64,000 nucleotides of DNA from Chryseobacterium herbae (GCF_025154075.1 NZ_JAOAMU010000006.1:248001-312000), one strand, 5' to 3'; numbered from the stretch's first letter, positions 52,556 through 61,075 are shown. Notes: a model not told the origin generated them from the sequence alone. Numbers and translations are program-made.

Positions 52556-53122
52556 TTATTTTGCTTTACTGTTAATAGCAGTATCTGCTATTTTTGTCAG
52601 CAATGCATCACATTTTTTCTCTTCGGAAAGGGTAGCTAAAAGATTATTAAGACAATCTTTTTCTTTCAGGACTTTGGCATAAGCAGCCAGTGATCCGTAG
52701 GTGGCAATTTCGTAATGTTCTACCTTCTGAGCCGCAGCAATGATACCCGCATCTCTTACAGCTCCCGGTTCGGTTTCCTCCATAATGCTTTTTCCTTCAT
52801 CTAATAGTCCCTGCATGGCATCACATTTTTTAGCCTGAGCTTTTTTTCCAAGGGCAGTAAAACACTCTTCCAGTCTTTTTACATGAATCTGAGTTTCATT
52901 AAAATGTTTTTCAATAGCCGTTTTCAGTTTTTTATCTGTAGCATTTTTATGCATTTTCGGAAGCGCTTTTACAAGAGCTTTTTCTGCCCAGTAAATATCT
53001 TTCAGTGAATCCTCAAACAAATCTTTCAGCTGTTTGGCAGCATCTTTTTTAGCCGGAGTTTTCCCTGCTTTTTTCGCCACAGTTTTCGACGTCGTCTTTT
53101 TTGCTGTTGTTTTAGTTGCCAT
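52556..53122 (-). CDS. DUF892/YciF-type ferritin-like protein with basic tail
   Basis: The 188-residue protein has an N-terminal Lys/Ala/Thr-rich tail (about residues 1-27, TTAKKTTSKTVAKK) and a helical domain of the YciE/YciF (DUF892) family. The blocks are LKDLFEDSLKDIYWAEKALV, ETQIHVKRLEECFTALGKKA and QKVEHYEIATYGSLAAYAKV. The E, ExxH-type residues of the diiron site are retained in part. YciF-like proteins are stress-induced; the basic tail resembles DNA-binding histone-like tails and may bring the protein to DNA. Near exonuclease III and AlkB. Confidence 0.88.
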   Translation of the reverse strand: MATKTTAKKTTSKTVAKKAGKTPAKKDAAKQLKDLFEDSLKDIYWAEKALVKALPKMHKNATDKKLKTAIEKHFNETQIHVKRLEECFTALGKKAQAKKCDAMQGLLDEGKSIMEETEPGAVRDAGIIAAAQKVEHYEIATYGSLAAYAKVLKEKDCLNNLLATLSEEKKCDALLTKIADTAINSKAK

Positions 53123-53267
53123 AATAATTATAATTTAGTGATTAATACTTAATGTGTACAATTATAAGACCACCCTTTATTTCCGGGTATTGATGTGGTA
53201 TCCGGTGTACTGTTGTTTTGAACGACAGGTAAATTATATAATTTTTAAAATATGAATGCGTAGACTA

Positions 53268-53498
53268 TTAGCTTTCGTCCTCCTTACTGAAGCTAACGAC
53301 CTCGTACTCGTCATTTGAGCAGTATTTTTTGCAGCTGTTGTCATTAAAATCATCGGGATTTTTAGAAAAAGCTTCAATGTATTGCGCACTTTCTTCTGTA
53401 TCAGCAGGGACAATAATAATGTGATAGCTTTTCAGTACAGATTCATCTGCCTTTTTCAAAGCTTCTTTTTTATAGGTTAAGGCTTCGCTGTATTTCAT
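53268..53498 (-). CDS. Hypothetical small protein
   Basis: The 76-residue protein starts MKYSEALTYKKEALKKADES and continues YHIIIVPADTEESAQYIEAF, then a CKKYCSNDEYEV end with two cysteines. An ATG at 53537 overlaps the next gene upstream, so 53498 is preferred. It is 10 bases downstream of the 75-residue gene on the same strand. No family recognised. Confidence 0.5.
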   Translation of the reverse strand: MKYSEALTYKKEALKKADESVLKSYHIIIVPADTEESAQYIEAFSKNPDDFNDNSCKKYCSNDEYEVVSFSKEDES

Positions 53499-53508
53499 AA
53501 GATATTTT

Positions 53509-53736
53509 TTAATTTTCAAAAATAAGTCTGCCGTCAAATGGTTCGCTCCATTTTATAAAAATCTGGTCATTCAGTCTGGTGATCATGGCCTGTATGGTTT
53601 CGAATTCTCCATTTTCTTTTTTTCTTTCAACGGTTAAATTTGATCCCTGACCGATTTCTTCAATGCTGTATTCCAGCTGATATTGATTGTCATTATTCAA
53701 TACGAATTCTGTTTTTGTGAAATTTTTACTTAACAT
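53509..53736 (-). CDS. Hypothetical small protein
   Basis: The 75-residue protein has a beta-rich composition (QYQLEYSIEEIGQGSNLTVE, MITRLNDQIFIKWSEPFDG) and no signal peptide. Unknown function. It forms a two-gene unit with the downstream 76-residue protein and is divergent from exonuclease III, 167 bases away. Confidence 0.5.
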   Translation of the reverse strand: MLSKNFTKTEFVLNNDNQYQLEYSIEEIGQGSNLTVERKKENGEFETIQAMITRLNDQIFIKWSEPFDGRLIFEN

Positions 53737-53903
53737 GGGATAATGTTTTATTTTTTAAGCTAATGAATAAACTATGCCAACATGGGTCTGGCCCTTCGCT
53801 GAACGAAGAATAAGTTCCTTAAAAAATACCTTGCTGTTTCTCAAGGGGATGGAATAATTATTGCCGTTTGAAAGGAATCATCAGTCTTTTAATCACCTCA
53901 AAT

Positions 53904-54677
53904 ATGAAAATAGCAACCTATAATGTGAACGGGATCAATGCCCGTCTTCCGGTACTCCTGCAGTGGCTGAAAGAAGCCAGTCCGGATATTGTCTGTCTTC
54001 AGGAATTAAAAGCACCCCAGGAACGTTTTCCTCTTCAGGAGATCAATGCTGCGGGATACCAGGCTTTATGGAAGGGGCAGAAAAGCTGGAATGGAGTAGC
54101 CATACTTACAAAAGACCTCGAAATGACCGAAGTTCAGGATACTTTGCCCGGAGATCCGGAAGATCTGCAGAGCCGTTATATTGAAGCTATTATTGATCAG
54201 ATAGTGATATGCTGCATGTATCTTCCCAATGGAAACCCTTATCCGGGTCCAAAATTTGACTATAAATTAGACTGGCTCAAACGTTTAAAAAAACGGACCA
54301 ATGAATTGATCAAAATGAAACTTCCCGCCATACTCATCGGTGATTTCAACATTATTCCGGAACCGATAGACGTCCACAAGCCTGAACACTGGGAAAATGA
54401 CGCATTATACAGAACAGAAGTCAGAAAGGCTTTCCGGGAACTGAAGAATAAAGGCTGGCTGGATTCTATCCGTACGCTCTATCCCGATGAAATGATTTAC
54501 ACCTTCTGGGATTATCTTTACAAAGCCTACGACCGAAATGCAGGGATAAGACTGGATCATATCCTGCTGAGTCCTTATCTGCGTTCAAGCTTAAAGTCGG
54601 GTGGGGTAGACCGTCATGTCCGGGGATGGACGAAAAGCAGTGATCATGCACCGGTATGGATTCAGTTGGAAAAATAA
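53904..54677 (+). CDS. xth: Exonuclease III (AP endonuclease)
   Basis: The 257-residue protein matches the Xth/APE1 family: MKIATYNVNGINARLPVLL, the metal Glu in IVCLQELKAP, IVICCMYLPNGNP, the catalytic LIGDFNIIPEP, and SSDHAPVWIQLEK near the end. It incises DNA at abasic sites and resects 3' ends. The frame extends to 53868, but the ATG at 53904 places the family start correctly. It is convergent with alkB, 22 bases away, in a repair island. Confidence 0.94.
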   Translation: MKIATYNVNGINARLPVLLQWLKEASPDIVCLQELKAPQERFPLQEINAAGYQALWKGQKSWNGVAILTKDLEMTEVQDTLPGDPEDLQSRYIEAIIDQIVICCMYLPNGNPYPGPKFDYKLDWLKRLKKRTNELIKMKLPAILIGDFNIIPEPIDVHKPEHWENDALYRTEVRKAFRELKNKGWLDSIRTLYPDEMIYTFWDYLYKAYDRNAGIRLDHILLSPYLRSSLKSGGVDRHVRGWTKSSDHAPVWIQLEK

Positions 54678-54699
54678 AATAATTTCAGGATCAGGTGAA

Positions 54700-55314
54700 T
54701 CACGATATTTCATGAACAAGCCTGAACGTAAGATTGATCCGCGGTTTCATAGGCTGTACAGACTTTGCAATGCGGTGTTCCCAATTCAGCTGAAGATCTC
54801 CTTTCATAATCAGTAGAGAACCGTGCTGAAGCGGTAAACTGTATTTATTCCGGTGGTCATCTGCTTTCCGAAAATCAAAATTCCTGACCTGTCCGAGACT
54901 CACGGAAGCAATGACCGGGCGTTTTCCCAGTTCACTGTCTTTATCCCGATGCCAGGCAACCGAATCATTCCCGTCACGGTATAGATTCAGCAACACAGAA
55001 TTAAACTTATATCCCGATGATTTTTCTATTTTCTGTTTTAAAGAAAGGAGTTCAGGCAACCAGGGATTAACATTAAAATCATTTCCACCCAGTTTGTAGG
55101 TTTTGCTTTCGTCTCCGTACCAGGCTGTCAGTCGCGGCGTAAGAACCATTTTATCATACATTTTCTGGGTTCTCTGTTTCCAGGGAGCAGTACGAATCAG
55201 AAGCTCCTCAAGCTGAGAAGCTTCATTGTCCGGCAAAAAATGTTCTGTATATTCCAGCAGCTCTTTCGGAAACCGGAAAAATTCTTCTGAATCAAATAAA
55301 CTCAGCTGATCCAT
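54700..55314 (-). CDS. alkB: AlkB-type 2OG-Fe(II) DNA repair dioxygenase
   Basis: The 204-residue protein shows the AlkB pattern: LTPRLTAWYGDESKTYKLGG, the Fe ligands His and Asp in SVAWHRDKDSELGKRP and the second His in LNWEHRIAKS, and the 2-oxoglutarate arginine in KPRINLTFRLV. It resembles ABH2/ABH3-like members, which remove 1-methyladenine and 3-methylcytosine. It starts 20 bases after the stop of the S24 regulator on the same strand, so the two are co-transcribed. The regulator would thereby control alkB together with its own gene. Confidence 0.93.
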   Translation of the reverse strand: MDQLSLFDSEEFFRFPKELLEYTEHFLPDNEASQLEELLIRTAPWKQRTQKMYDKMVLTPRLTAWYGDESKTYKLGGNDFNVNPWLPELLSLKQKIEKSSGYKFNSVLLNLYRDGNDSVAWHRDKDSELGKRPVIASVSLGQVRNFDFRKADDHRNKYSLPLQHGSLLIMKGDLQLNWEHRIAKSVQPMKPRINLTFRLVHEIS

Positions 55315-55333
55315 GACATGCTGTATATTAGAG

Positions 55334-56119
55334 TTATGAAGACTTTCTACGCCCTGAAACCTTACGGTCCAGATCTTTAATATCCTGTTTCAGTTCACGG
55401 AACATTTCTTTAAAATTATAGCTTTCGTAATCCCCCGGTTCAAAGTCTTCCGGGAAAATTCCTGAAGCATATTGCCAGATTTCTACAATCTCGTTAAACG
55501 GAATGTCATACGGCTCATAAAACGAATTATCAGCACTTACACAAACTGTATTTCCTTTTGTTTCTTTAAAACGTTTGTAGGTAATTCCATCATTTAACGT
55601 GATAAAGACATACGTTTTCCCCGGTTTCAGCTCACTGATTCCTTCTACATATTTTCCTACGATATACGACCCGTTTCTGAATGGCGGCATAGAGTCTCCA
55701 TCTGCCGGAAAAGCCCTATATTTGCCGTTCGTAAGGAAGGGAAGGGCAATTCTCTGCAGGCTTTCGATATAGCCGATGTCGCTGTACCCTTCAAGGTATC
55801 CCATGGATGCTTTCTGCGGAATGATCTCAATGGTATCATTGCCAAGATGATCTACAGCTACCGGCAGGACAATTCTGTTGTCCGGAAGTTTCAGCATTTC
55901 TTCCATCGGGTATTTGCGGATATCTACAGAGACCAGCAGATCGATGCTGACGTGAAAATATTTGGACATCTTGACAAGCAGCTCGATAGGTGGTTCAGAT
56001 ACTCCGTTCTCATATTTGGAATAGCGTACGCGTGAAATCACCAGTTCAGTGGCTACAGCCTGTTGGGAAAGGCTTCTCTTGCCTCTCAGAAAACGAATAT
56101 TATTTGAAAAAATTGACAT
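55334..56119 (-). CDS. Xre-S24 LexA-like regulator
   Basis: The 261-residue protein has an N-terminal Xre HTH (FLRGKRSLSQQAVATELVIS, SRVRYSKYENGVSEP) and a C-terminal S24/LexA-type domain with the serine in FPADGDSMPPFRNG and the lysine in ITYKRFKET. This is the fold of LexA, UmuD and phage repressors. No Ala-Gly cleavage site is evident; QKASMGYLEG lies at the expected place. An ATG at 56140 would overlap the operator; 56119 is preferred. It heads an operon with alkB and is divergent from dinB-dnaE2, with shared operators. Confidence 0.9.
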   Translation of the reverse strand: MSIFSNNIRFLRGKRSLSQQAVATELVISRVRYSKYENGVSEPPIELLVKMSKYFHVSIDLLVSVDIRKYPMEEMLKLPDNRIVLPVAVDHLGNDTIEIIPQKASMGYLEGYSDIGYIESLQRIALPFLTNGKYRAFPADGDSMPPFRNGSYIVGKYVEGISELKPGKTYVFITLNDGITYKRFKETKGNTVCVSADNSFYEPYDIPFNEIVEIWQYASGIFPEDFEPGDYESYNFKEMFRELKQDIKDLDRKVSGRRKSS

Positions 56120-56165
56120 TGATACAAAATATATCAACAAAAGTACAAATTTTGATTCAAAACAT
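56114..56165. repeat. Shared promoter/operator block, copy 1 (S24 side)
   Basis: The block holds TTGATACAAAATATATCAA (56119-56137) and TTTGATTCAAAACAT (56151-56165). The same elements in the same order and direction recur at 56404-56455, before dinB. The two copies face divergent genes. Confidence 0.75.
56119..56137. promoter_or_regulatory. Operator TTGATA-N7-TATCAA, S24 gene
   Basis: A perfect dyad, TTGATACAAAATATATCAA, overlaps the first base of the S24 regulator start codon on the minus strand. This placement is ideal for autorepression. It recurs with one mismatch at 56409-56427. Confidence 0.72.
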
Positions 56166-56408
56166 TCCCCTATTCATCAAATAAACTCAGCTATTCCACG
56201 GTTAATCCTGAAAATTAAATACTTCCGGAAATGTATTTTTAGAATAATTCCATCACAAAAATCTTAGGATCATTCATCCCATCATTTTAATGTGATTTTT
56301 TGATTTTTCATTAATTGATTTCTGACAGATTTCGCAGATTTCTTTGGAACTTATCTGATCCTCTTTTTCAAAGGAAGGAAACCCCTATGATCCCTCAAAA
56401 AATAAATA
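56138..56408. other. Intergenic core between the divergent repair genes
   Basis: About 270 bases without a gene. It contains the TTTGATTCAAAACAT word at 56151, A/T-rich sequence and no obvious hairpin. It is bounded by the two operator copies. Confidence 0.5.
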
Positions 56409-56455
56409 TTGATACAAAATATATCATTTAAAATGCAAAGTTTGATTCAAAACAT
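56404..56455. repeat. Shared promoter/operator block, copy 2 (dinB side)
   Basis: Direct copy of the 56114-56165 block, 290 bases away: TATTGATACAAAATATATCA, then AAATGCAAAGTTTGATTCAA with AACAT. The order and spacing of the operator and TTTGATTCAAAACAT word are conserved. Confidence 0.75.
56409..56427. promoter_or_regulatory. Operator TTGATA-N7-TATCAT, dinB side
   Basis: TTGATACAAAATATATCAT differs from the S24-side dyad only at the last base. A third, half-conserved copy in reverse (ATTTTGTATCAT, 56461-56472) overlaps the dinB start codon, and includes TAATTTTG (56459-56466), a -7-like element. Confidence 0.7.
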
Positions 56456-56470
56456 ATCTAATTTTGTATC

Positions 56471-57616
56471 ATGGAACGTGCGATTGTACATATGGACCTG
56501 GATACATTCTTTGTATCCTGTGAGCGTCTTATCAATTCTAAATTTAACGGAATCCCCCTGATCATCGGAGGTGGAGACAGGGGCGTTGTGGCCTCATGTT
56601 CCTATGAAGCACGTCATTTCGGAGTGCGTTCTGCCATGCCAATCAGGATGGCACTCAGACTTTGTCCGGATGCAAAAGTCGTTCGTGGAGACCATGAAAT
56701 GTACTCCAGACTTTCACATACGGTCACCGATATTATTCAGCAGAAGGTACCTTTAATGGAAAAAGCAAGTATCGATGAGTTTTATCTGGACCTCTCCGGA
56801 ATGGATAAATTTTTCGGATGCTATAAGTGGACTGAGGAAATTGCTTTTGCTATAAAAAAAGAAACAGGACTTCCGATAAGTTTTGCCCTGTCTACGAATA
56901 AAACAGTCTCTAAAATCGGAACAGGGGAAGCCAAACCCGGAAAAATGGAAATCAAACTTCAGGAAGTCAAACCTTTTCTGGATCCTCTGTCCATAAAAAA
57001 AATCCCGATGGTAGGAGATAAAACCTTTCAGCTGCTTTCTCGGGTAGGAATCCGTACCATCCAGACCTTATCTGAAATGCCGGTATTAGTTCTTCAGCAG
57101 ATGATTGGACAAAACGGGAGTGAACTGTGGAAAAAAGCGAACGGAATCGATGAAAATCCCGTGATTCCTTATTCTGAAAGAAAATCAATATCTACAGAAA
57201 GGACCTTCAGTTCAGATACTATGGATATTCCGGAACTCAGGCGGCTGATCTCCGGAATGGCTGAGCAGCTGGCCTATCAACTGAGAAAAGAAAAATGGCT
57301 GACATCTACCGTGGCCGTGAAGATCCGCTATGCTAATTTTGATACGGAAACCAAACAGTCCAGAGTGGCATATACTTCTGCAGATCACACTTTATCACGG
57401 GTTGCTTTGGATCTGTTTAATAAAGCATATACCAGAAGAATGAGGCTCCGTCTGGTAGGATTACGTTTTACCGGGCTGGTTCATGGCAGCCATCAGATGA
57501 ATCTTTTTGAAGATACCGAAGAACAGATGAGTCTTTATCAGGCCATGGATGATCTCAAAAACCGCTTTGGATCCGATGCGGTAGGCAGGGCTTCCGGGTT
57601 CGATTTCGGAAAATAA
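56471..57616 (+). CDS. dinB: Y-family DNA polymerase, DinB/Pol IV type
   Basis: The 381-residue translesion polymerase has the Y-family motifs: IVHMDLDTFFVSCERLINSK with the first catalytic Asp (Asp9), SYEARHFGVRSAMP, and ASIDEFYLDLSG (Asp102, Glu103). The helix-hairpin-helix thumb (IKKIPMVGDKTFQLLSRVGI) and little-finger region (STERTFSSDTMDIPELRRLI) follow. The usual SIDEAYLD alanine is phenylalanine. It lies 20 bases before the dnaE2-like gene, which would share its regulation. It also resembles ImuB in context, but the catalytic acids are intact, so it is an active polymerase. Confidence 0.93.
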   Translation: MERAIVHMDLDTFFVSCERLINSKFNGIPLIIGGGDRGVVASCSYEARHFGVRSAMPIRMALRLCPDAKVVRGDHEMYSRLSHTVTDIIQQKVPLMEKASIDEFYLDLSGMDKFFGCYKWTEEIAFAIKKETGLPISFALSTNKTVSKIGTGEAKPGKMEIKLQEVKPFLDPLSIKKIPMVGDKTFQLLSRVGIRTIQTLSEMPVLVLQQMIGQNGSELWKKANGIDENPVIPYSERKSISTERTFSSDTMDIPELRRLISGMAEQLAYQLRKEKWLTSTVAVKIRYANFDTETKQSRVAYTSADHTLSRVALDLFNKAYTRRMRLRLVGLRFTGLVHGSHQMNLFEDTEEQMSLYQAMDDLKNRFGSDAVGRASGFDFGK

Positions 57617-57636
57617 AAATCAATAAAACTCAGATT

Positions 57637-60600
57637 ATGTTTCTCAACTGTCATTCCTATCACAGCCTCCGTTACGGAACTTTATCCGTGAAAGAACTGG
57701 TGACCCAGGCCCACGCACTGGGGATCAGGAAACTCGTGCTTACGGATATCAATACGGTTACCGGTATTTATGAGTTTAAAAAAGAATGCGAGGATCAGGG
57801 GATCCAGCCTGTTGCCGGTGTTGAGATCAGGAAAGAAGGCAGACTTCTTTATATTGCTGTGGCAAAAGAATTCAGTGGCATAGGAGAGGTGAACAAAATG
57901 ATCACAGAGCATCATTGTGACGGTAAGGAGTTGTCTGAAACAGCTCCGGAATTCGAGAATGTATTCGTGATTTATCCGTTGGAAAATATACCGGAAATAC
58001 TGAAAGACCATGAGTTTATTGGCATCCGGGAAGAGGAACTTACGCTTCTTATCCGGCCTGAACTTCAGAAAATGATCCCCAAAATGGTTGTTCTTCAGCC
58101 TGTCACCTTCAGCACCAAACAGGAATATCATCTTCACCGAATTCTCAGAGCTATCGATAACAATACCCTGCTCAGCAAGCTTGAAGAAACCGATATATGT
58201 AGAAAATCTGAATATTTGAGAGCTGAACAAAATATTCTTGACGCATTTCAGAGATATCCAGAGATCATTCGGAATACAAAAAACATTTTCAGCAGCTGCA
58301 GTTTTGAATTTGATTTTAAAAAGGTCAGAAATAAACTGCATTTTACAAAATCTAAAGAAAGCGATCTGAAATTTCTGAGCAGACTTGCTTATTTAGGACT
58401 GAAAAAACGATATGGCCTGGATCATGAGGAAGCCAATAAAAGGGTAGAGAAGGAGCTGAAAGTGATTGATGAACTTAATTTCTGTTCTTACTTTCTGATC
58501 ACTTGGGATATTGTGCGATACAGCAACAGGATGGGATTTATGCATGTAGGACGGGGAAGCGGGGCCAACAGTATGGTAAGCTACTGCCTGGGAATTACGG
58601 ATATCTGTCCGCTGGAACTGGATCTTTATTTTGAACGTTTTCTGAATCTTAACCGCCTCAGACCTCCTGATTTTGATGTCGACTGGAGCTGGCAGGAAAG
58701 AGATACAATGATTCAATACATCTTTGACCGTTATGGCAAAGAGCATGTGGCTTTCTGTGGAACCAATGTAGAATTCAAATACAGATCGATATTCCGGGAA
58801 GTGGGAAAAGCTTTTGGACTGCCTAAGGAAGAGCTGGACAGCCTTGCCACACAATCTGTGGAAACCCATGACCGGAATAAGGTAGTGGATATGGTTGCCA
58901 AATATGGTAAACTGCTGGAAAAATTTCCGAATCAGAGAAGTATGCATTCCTGCGGGATTCTGGTCTCTGAAGAGCCGATCACTCACTTTACAGCACTGGA
59001 AATGCCCCCGAAAGGATTTCCTATTGTACAATTTGATATGTATACCGCGGAAGATATAGGACTGGAAAAATTCGATATTCTTTCCCAGAGAGGCCTCGGG
59101 ACCATTAATGATACCGTAAAATTAATCAAGGAAACCAGAGGTATTACCGTGGATATCCGGGATACAAGCATTTCTAAAGATGAACCTGTTTCCAATGAAC
59201 ATCTGGCTCAGGGAAAAACGATAGGCTGTTTTTATATCGAATCTCCTGCAATGCGCGGACTTTTAAGGCGATTAAAATGCGGCGATTACAGAACACTGGT
59301 CGCCGCGTCATCCATCATCAGGCCCGGAGTAGCGCAAAGCGGAATGATGCGTGAATATATTTTCCGGCATAATCATCCGGACAGGTTTGAGTATTTCCAT
59401 GATATTTTTAAAGAACATTTGGGAGAGACTTACGGTATTATGGTGTATCAGGAAGATGTGATCAAAATTGCACAGTATTTTGGCGGGCTGTCACTGGCTG
59501 ATGGAGATATTTTACGGCGTGCTATGAGCGGAAAAGGACGTTCGCTGTCTAAACTTCAGGAAGTAAGAACCAACTTTTTCAATTCCTGCAGGGGCCTGGG
59601 ACATCCGGAAGAGCTATCTGCTGAAGTTTACCGGCAGATCGAGTCATTTGCAGGTTATTCTTTCTGTAAGGCCCACTCAGCTTCATATGCCGTGGAAAGC
59701 TATCAGAGCCTTTATCTGAAAGTTTATTATCCGCTGGAATTCATGGTTTCGGTTATTAATAATCAAGGGGGATTCTACCGGACTGAGGTATATATTCATG
59801 AGGCCAGAATGTCCGGGGCAGCTGTTCAGACTCCCTGCGTTAATACCAGTGGGTTTCAGACCGTATTGAGAGGAAAGGACATTTACCTTGGTTTTATGCT
59901 TTTGCAGGGCCTTGAAACCAGATTAGCCCACGGAATTGCTGAAGAAAGGGAGAAAAACGGACACTATAAATCGTTGGAGGATTTTATCCGCCGCATTCCC
60001 CTGGGTATTGAAACCATACAGACCCTTATTTTTATCGGAGCATTCCGTTTTACAGGAAAGCCGAAGAATGAACTTTTGGTGGAAGCCCGATTGCTGCTGA
60101 TCAATTTTAAGCCTGAAAACAGAGGACTGATGCTGATTGAGGAACCTGTTCAGGAATACAAGCTGCCACAGCTGAAACGGGAACATTTTGAGGATGCTTT
60201 TGATGAAATCGAGATCATAGGATTTCCGGTATCATGCAGTCCGTTTGACCTGCTGAAAACCCGATACAGAGGGTCCGTTTTTGTAAAAGATCTTATCATA
60301 TACCATAAGAAACAGGTGAAAATGCTGGCCTATCTGATCTCCAGAAAGCATGTCCCGACCAAAAAGGGAACCATGTATTTCGGAACCTGGATAGATGTGA
60401 ACGGAGATTATTTTGACACCGCTCATTTTCCGGACAGCCTGAATGAATATCCGTTTCAGGGTGGCGGATGCTATCTGCTGCTGGGAACCGTGGAAGTGGA
60501 TTATCATTTTCCGACCGTCACCATTCATAAGATGGCAAAAATGCAGATGATCCCTGATCCGAGGTATGCGTACGATAAAGATAAACAGTATGATATCCAC

Positions 60601-60690
60601 AGGCAGATCAAAGAAGATGTGAGTATGACCTCTAGAAAGCCTTATCCACAGGCGCACGAGATCGGGCTGCCGAGACAGAAGTTCCAATAG
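57637..60690 (+). CDS. dnaE2: DnaE2-like error-prone DNA polymerase III alpha
   Basis: The 1017-residue C-family polymerase is shorter than replicative DnaE (about 1160) and matches the DnaE2/ImuC class. The N-terminal PHP domain (NCHSYHSLRYGTLSVKELVT, VLTDINTVTG) has lost the histidine of the usual TDH motif. The catalytic aspartates are retained in RPPDFDVDWSWQERDTMIQY, with HVGRGSGANSMVSYCLGITD just before. YQEDVIKIAQYFGGLSLADG, LRRAMSGKGRS and FCKAHSASYAVESYQSLYLK are also family blocks. Its partner is the upstream dinB. Translesion DNA synthesis under control of the S24 regulator is the likely role. Confidence 0.93.
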   Translation: MFLNCHSYHSLRYGTLSVKELVTQAHALGIRKLVLTDINTVTGIYEFKKECEDQGIQPVAGVEIRKEGRLLYIAVAKEFSGIGEVNKMITEHHCDGKELSETAPEFENVFVIYPLENIPEILKDHEFIGIREEELTLLIRPELQKMIPKMVVLQPVTFSTKQEYHLHRILRAIDNNTLLSKLEETDICRKSEYLRAEQNILDAFQRYPEIIRNTKNIFSSCSFEFDFKKVRNKLHFTKSKESDLKFLSRLAYLGLKKRYGLDHEEANKRVEKELKVIDELNFCSYFLITWDIVRYSNRMGFMHVGRGSGANSMVSYCLGITDICPLELDLYFERFLNLNRLRPPDFDVDWSWQERDTMIQYIFDRYGKEHVAFCGTNVEFKYRSIFREVGKAFGLPKEELDSLATQSVETHDRNKVVDMVAKYGKLLEKFPNQRSMHSCGILVSEEPITHFTALEMPPKGFPIVQFDMYTAEDIGLEKFDILSQRGLGTINDTVKLIKETRGITVDIRDTSISKDEPVSNEHLAQGKTIGCFYIESPAMRGLLRRLKCGDYRTLVAASSIIRPGVAQSGMMREYIFRHNHPDRFEYFHDIFKEHLGETYGIMVYQEDVIKIAQYFGGLSLADGDILRRAMSGKGRSLSKLQEVRTNFFNSCRGLGHPEELSAEVYRQIESFAGYSFCKAHSASYAVESYQSLYLKVYYPLEFMVSVINNQGGFYRTEVYIHEARMSGAAVQTPCVNTSGFQTVLRGKDIYLGFMLLQGLETRLAHGIAEEREKNGHYKSLEDFIRRIPLGIETIQTLIFIGAFRFTGKPKNELLVEARLLLINFKPENRGLMLIEEPVQEYKLPQLKREHFEDAFDEIEIIGFPVSCSPFDLLKTRYRGSVFVKDLIIYHKKQVKMLAYLISRKHVPTKKGTMYFGTWIDVNGDYFDTAHFPDSLNEYPFQGGGCYLLLGTVEVDYHFPTVTIHKMAKMQMIPDPRYAYDKDKQYDIHRQIKEDVSMTSRKPYPQAHEIGLPRQKFQ

Positions 60691-60691
60691 A

Positions 60692-60720
60692 AAAGACTGC
60701 CACGAACGACAGTCTTTCTT
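60692..60720 (+). terminator. Terminator of the dinB-dnaE2 operon
   Basis: Stem AAAGACTG (60692-60699) / CAGTCTTT (60710-60717) with a T-rich tail begins one base after the dnaE2 stop. Confidence 0.75.
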
Positions 60721-60721
60721 T

Positions 60722-61075
60722 TTATTTTTCCTTAAGATCTTTGTTGATCTGCTTTTCCACATTTTTAGCCCATTCTTCCTGGGCTTCTTTTTCTTTTCGC
60801 TGTTATCAGTAAAGTATCGTTCTGAAAAGGTTTTGAACCCTGTAAAACCAGGTTGTCCACAGAAACCGTAAGAGAAGGGAAGTGCCGGAAGAACGTAAGA
60901 TGCGTTTTTTATAGTCGAGTTTTCCTGCAAGGTGTTGATTCGCAAATATTTTTACCTGCTGAGAAATCGTTCCCGGAAAGAATATGGGAATGATAAACAT
61001 TAAAAATAAGATAGCTGCTATTGAAATTCCTGTCCATTTTAGAATTTTCAAAATTATTTTTTTAAATTTTTCCAT
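60722..61075 (-). pseudogene. Internally deleted, frameshifted AsmA-family gene
   Basis: The minus strand begins MEKFKKIILKILKWTGISIA and continues IFANQHLAGKLDYKK, as in Bacteroidota AsmA proteins of about 900 residues. Then a frameshift is needed to continue as THLTFFRHFPSLTVSVDNLV and LQGSKPFQNDTLLITAK. After that the family sequence stops, and in a further frame KEKEAQEEWAKNVEKQINKD and a stop follow, like a C-terminal tail. About 800 residues are missing. AsmA proteins act in lipid transport at the envelope; this copy is dead. Confidence 0.75.

Noticed and set aside
56471..57616. ImuB (inactive Y-family partner of DnaE2)
   Set aside because: The catalytic Asp9, Asp102 and Glu103 are intact and a full thumb and little finger are present, so an active DinB is the better call.
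58393..59031. Long minus-strand ORF (212 residues) inside dnaE2
   Set aside because: It is antisense to a strongly motif-supported polymerase frame and shows no family motifs; a shadow of the real gene.
60232..60945. 237-residue minus-strand ORF
   Set aside because: It spans the dnaE2 3' end antisense and then runs through one frame of the AsmA remnant; it is a composite of shadow and dead sequence.
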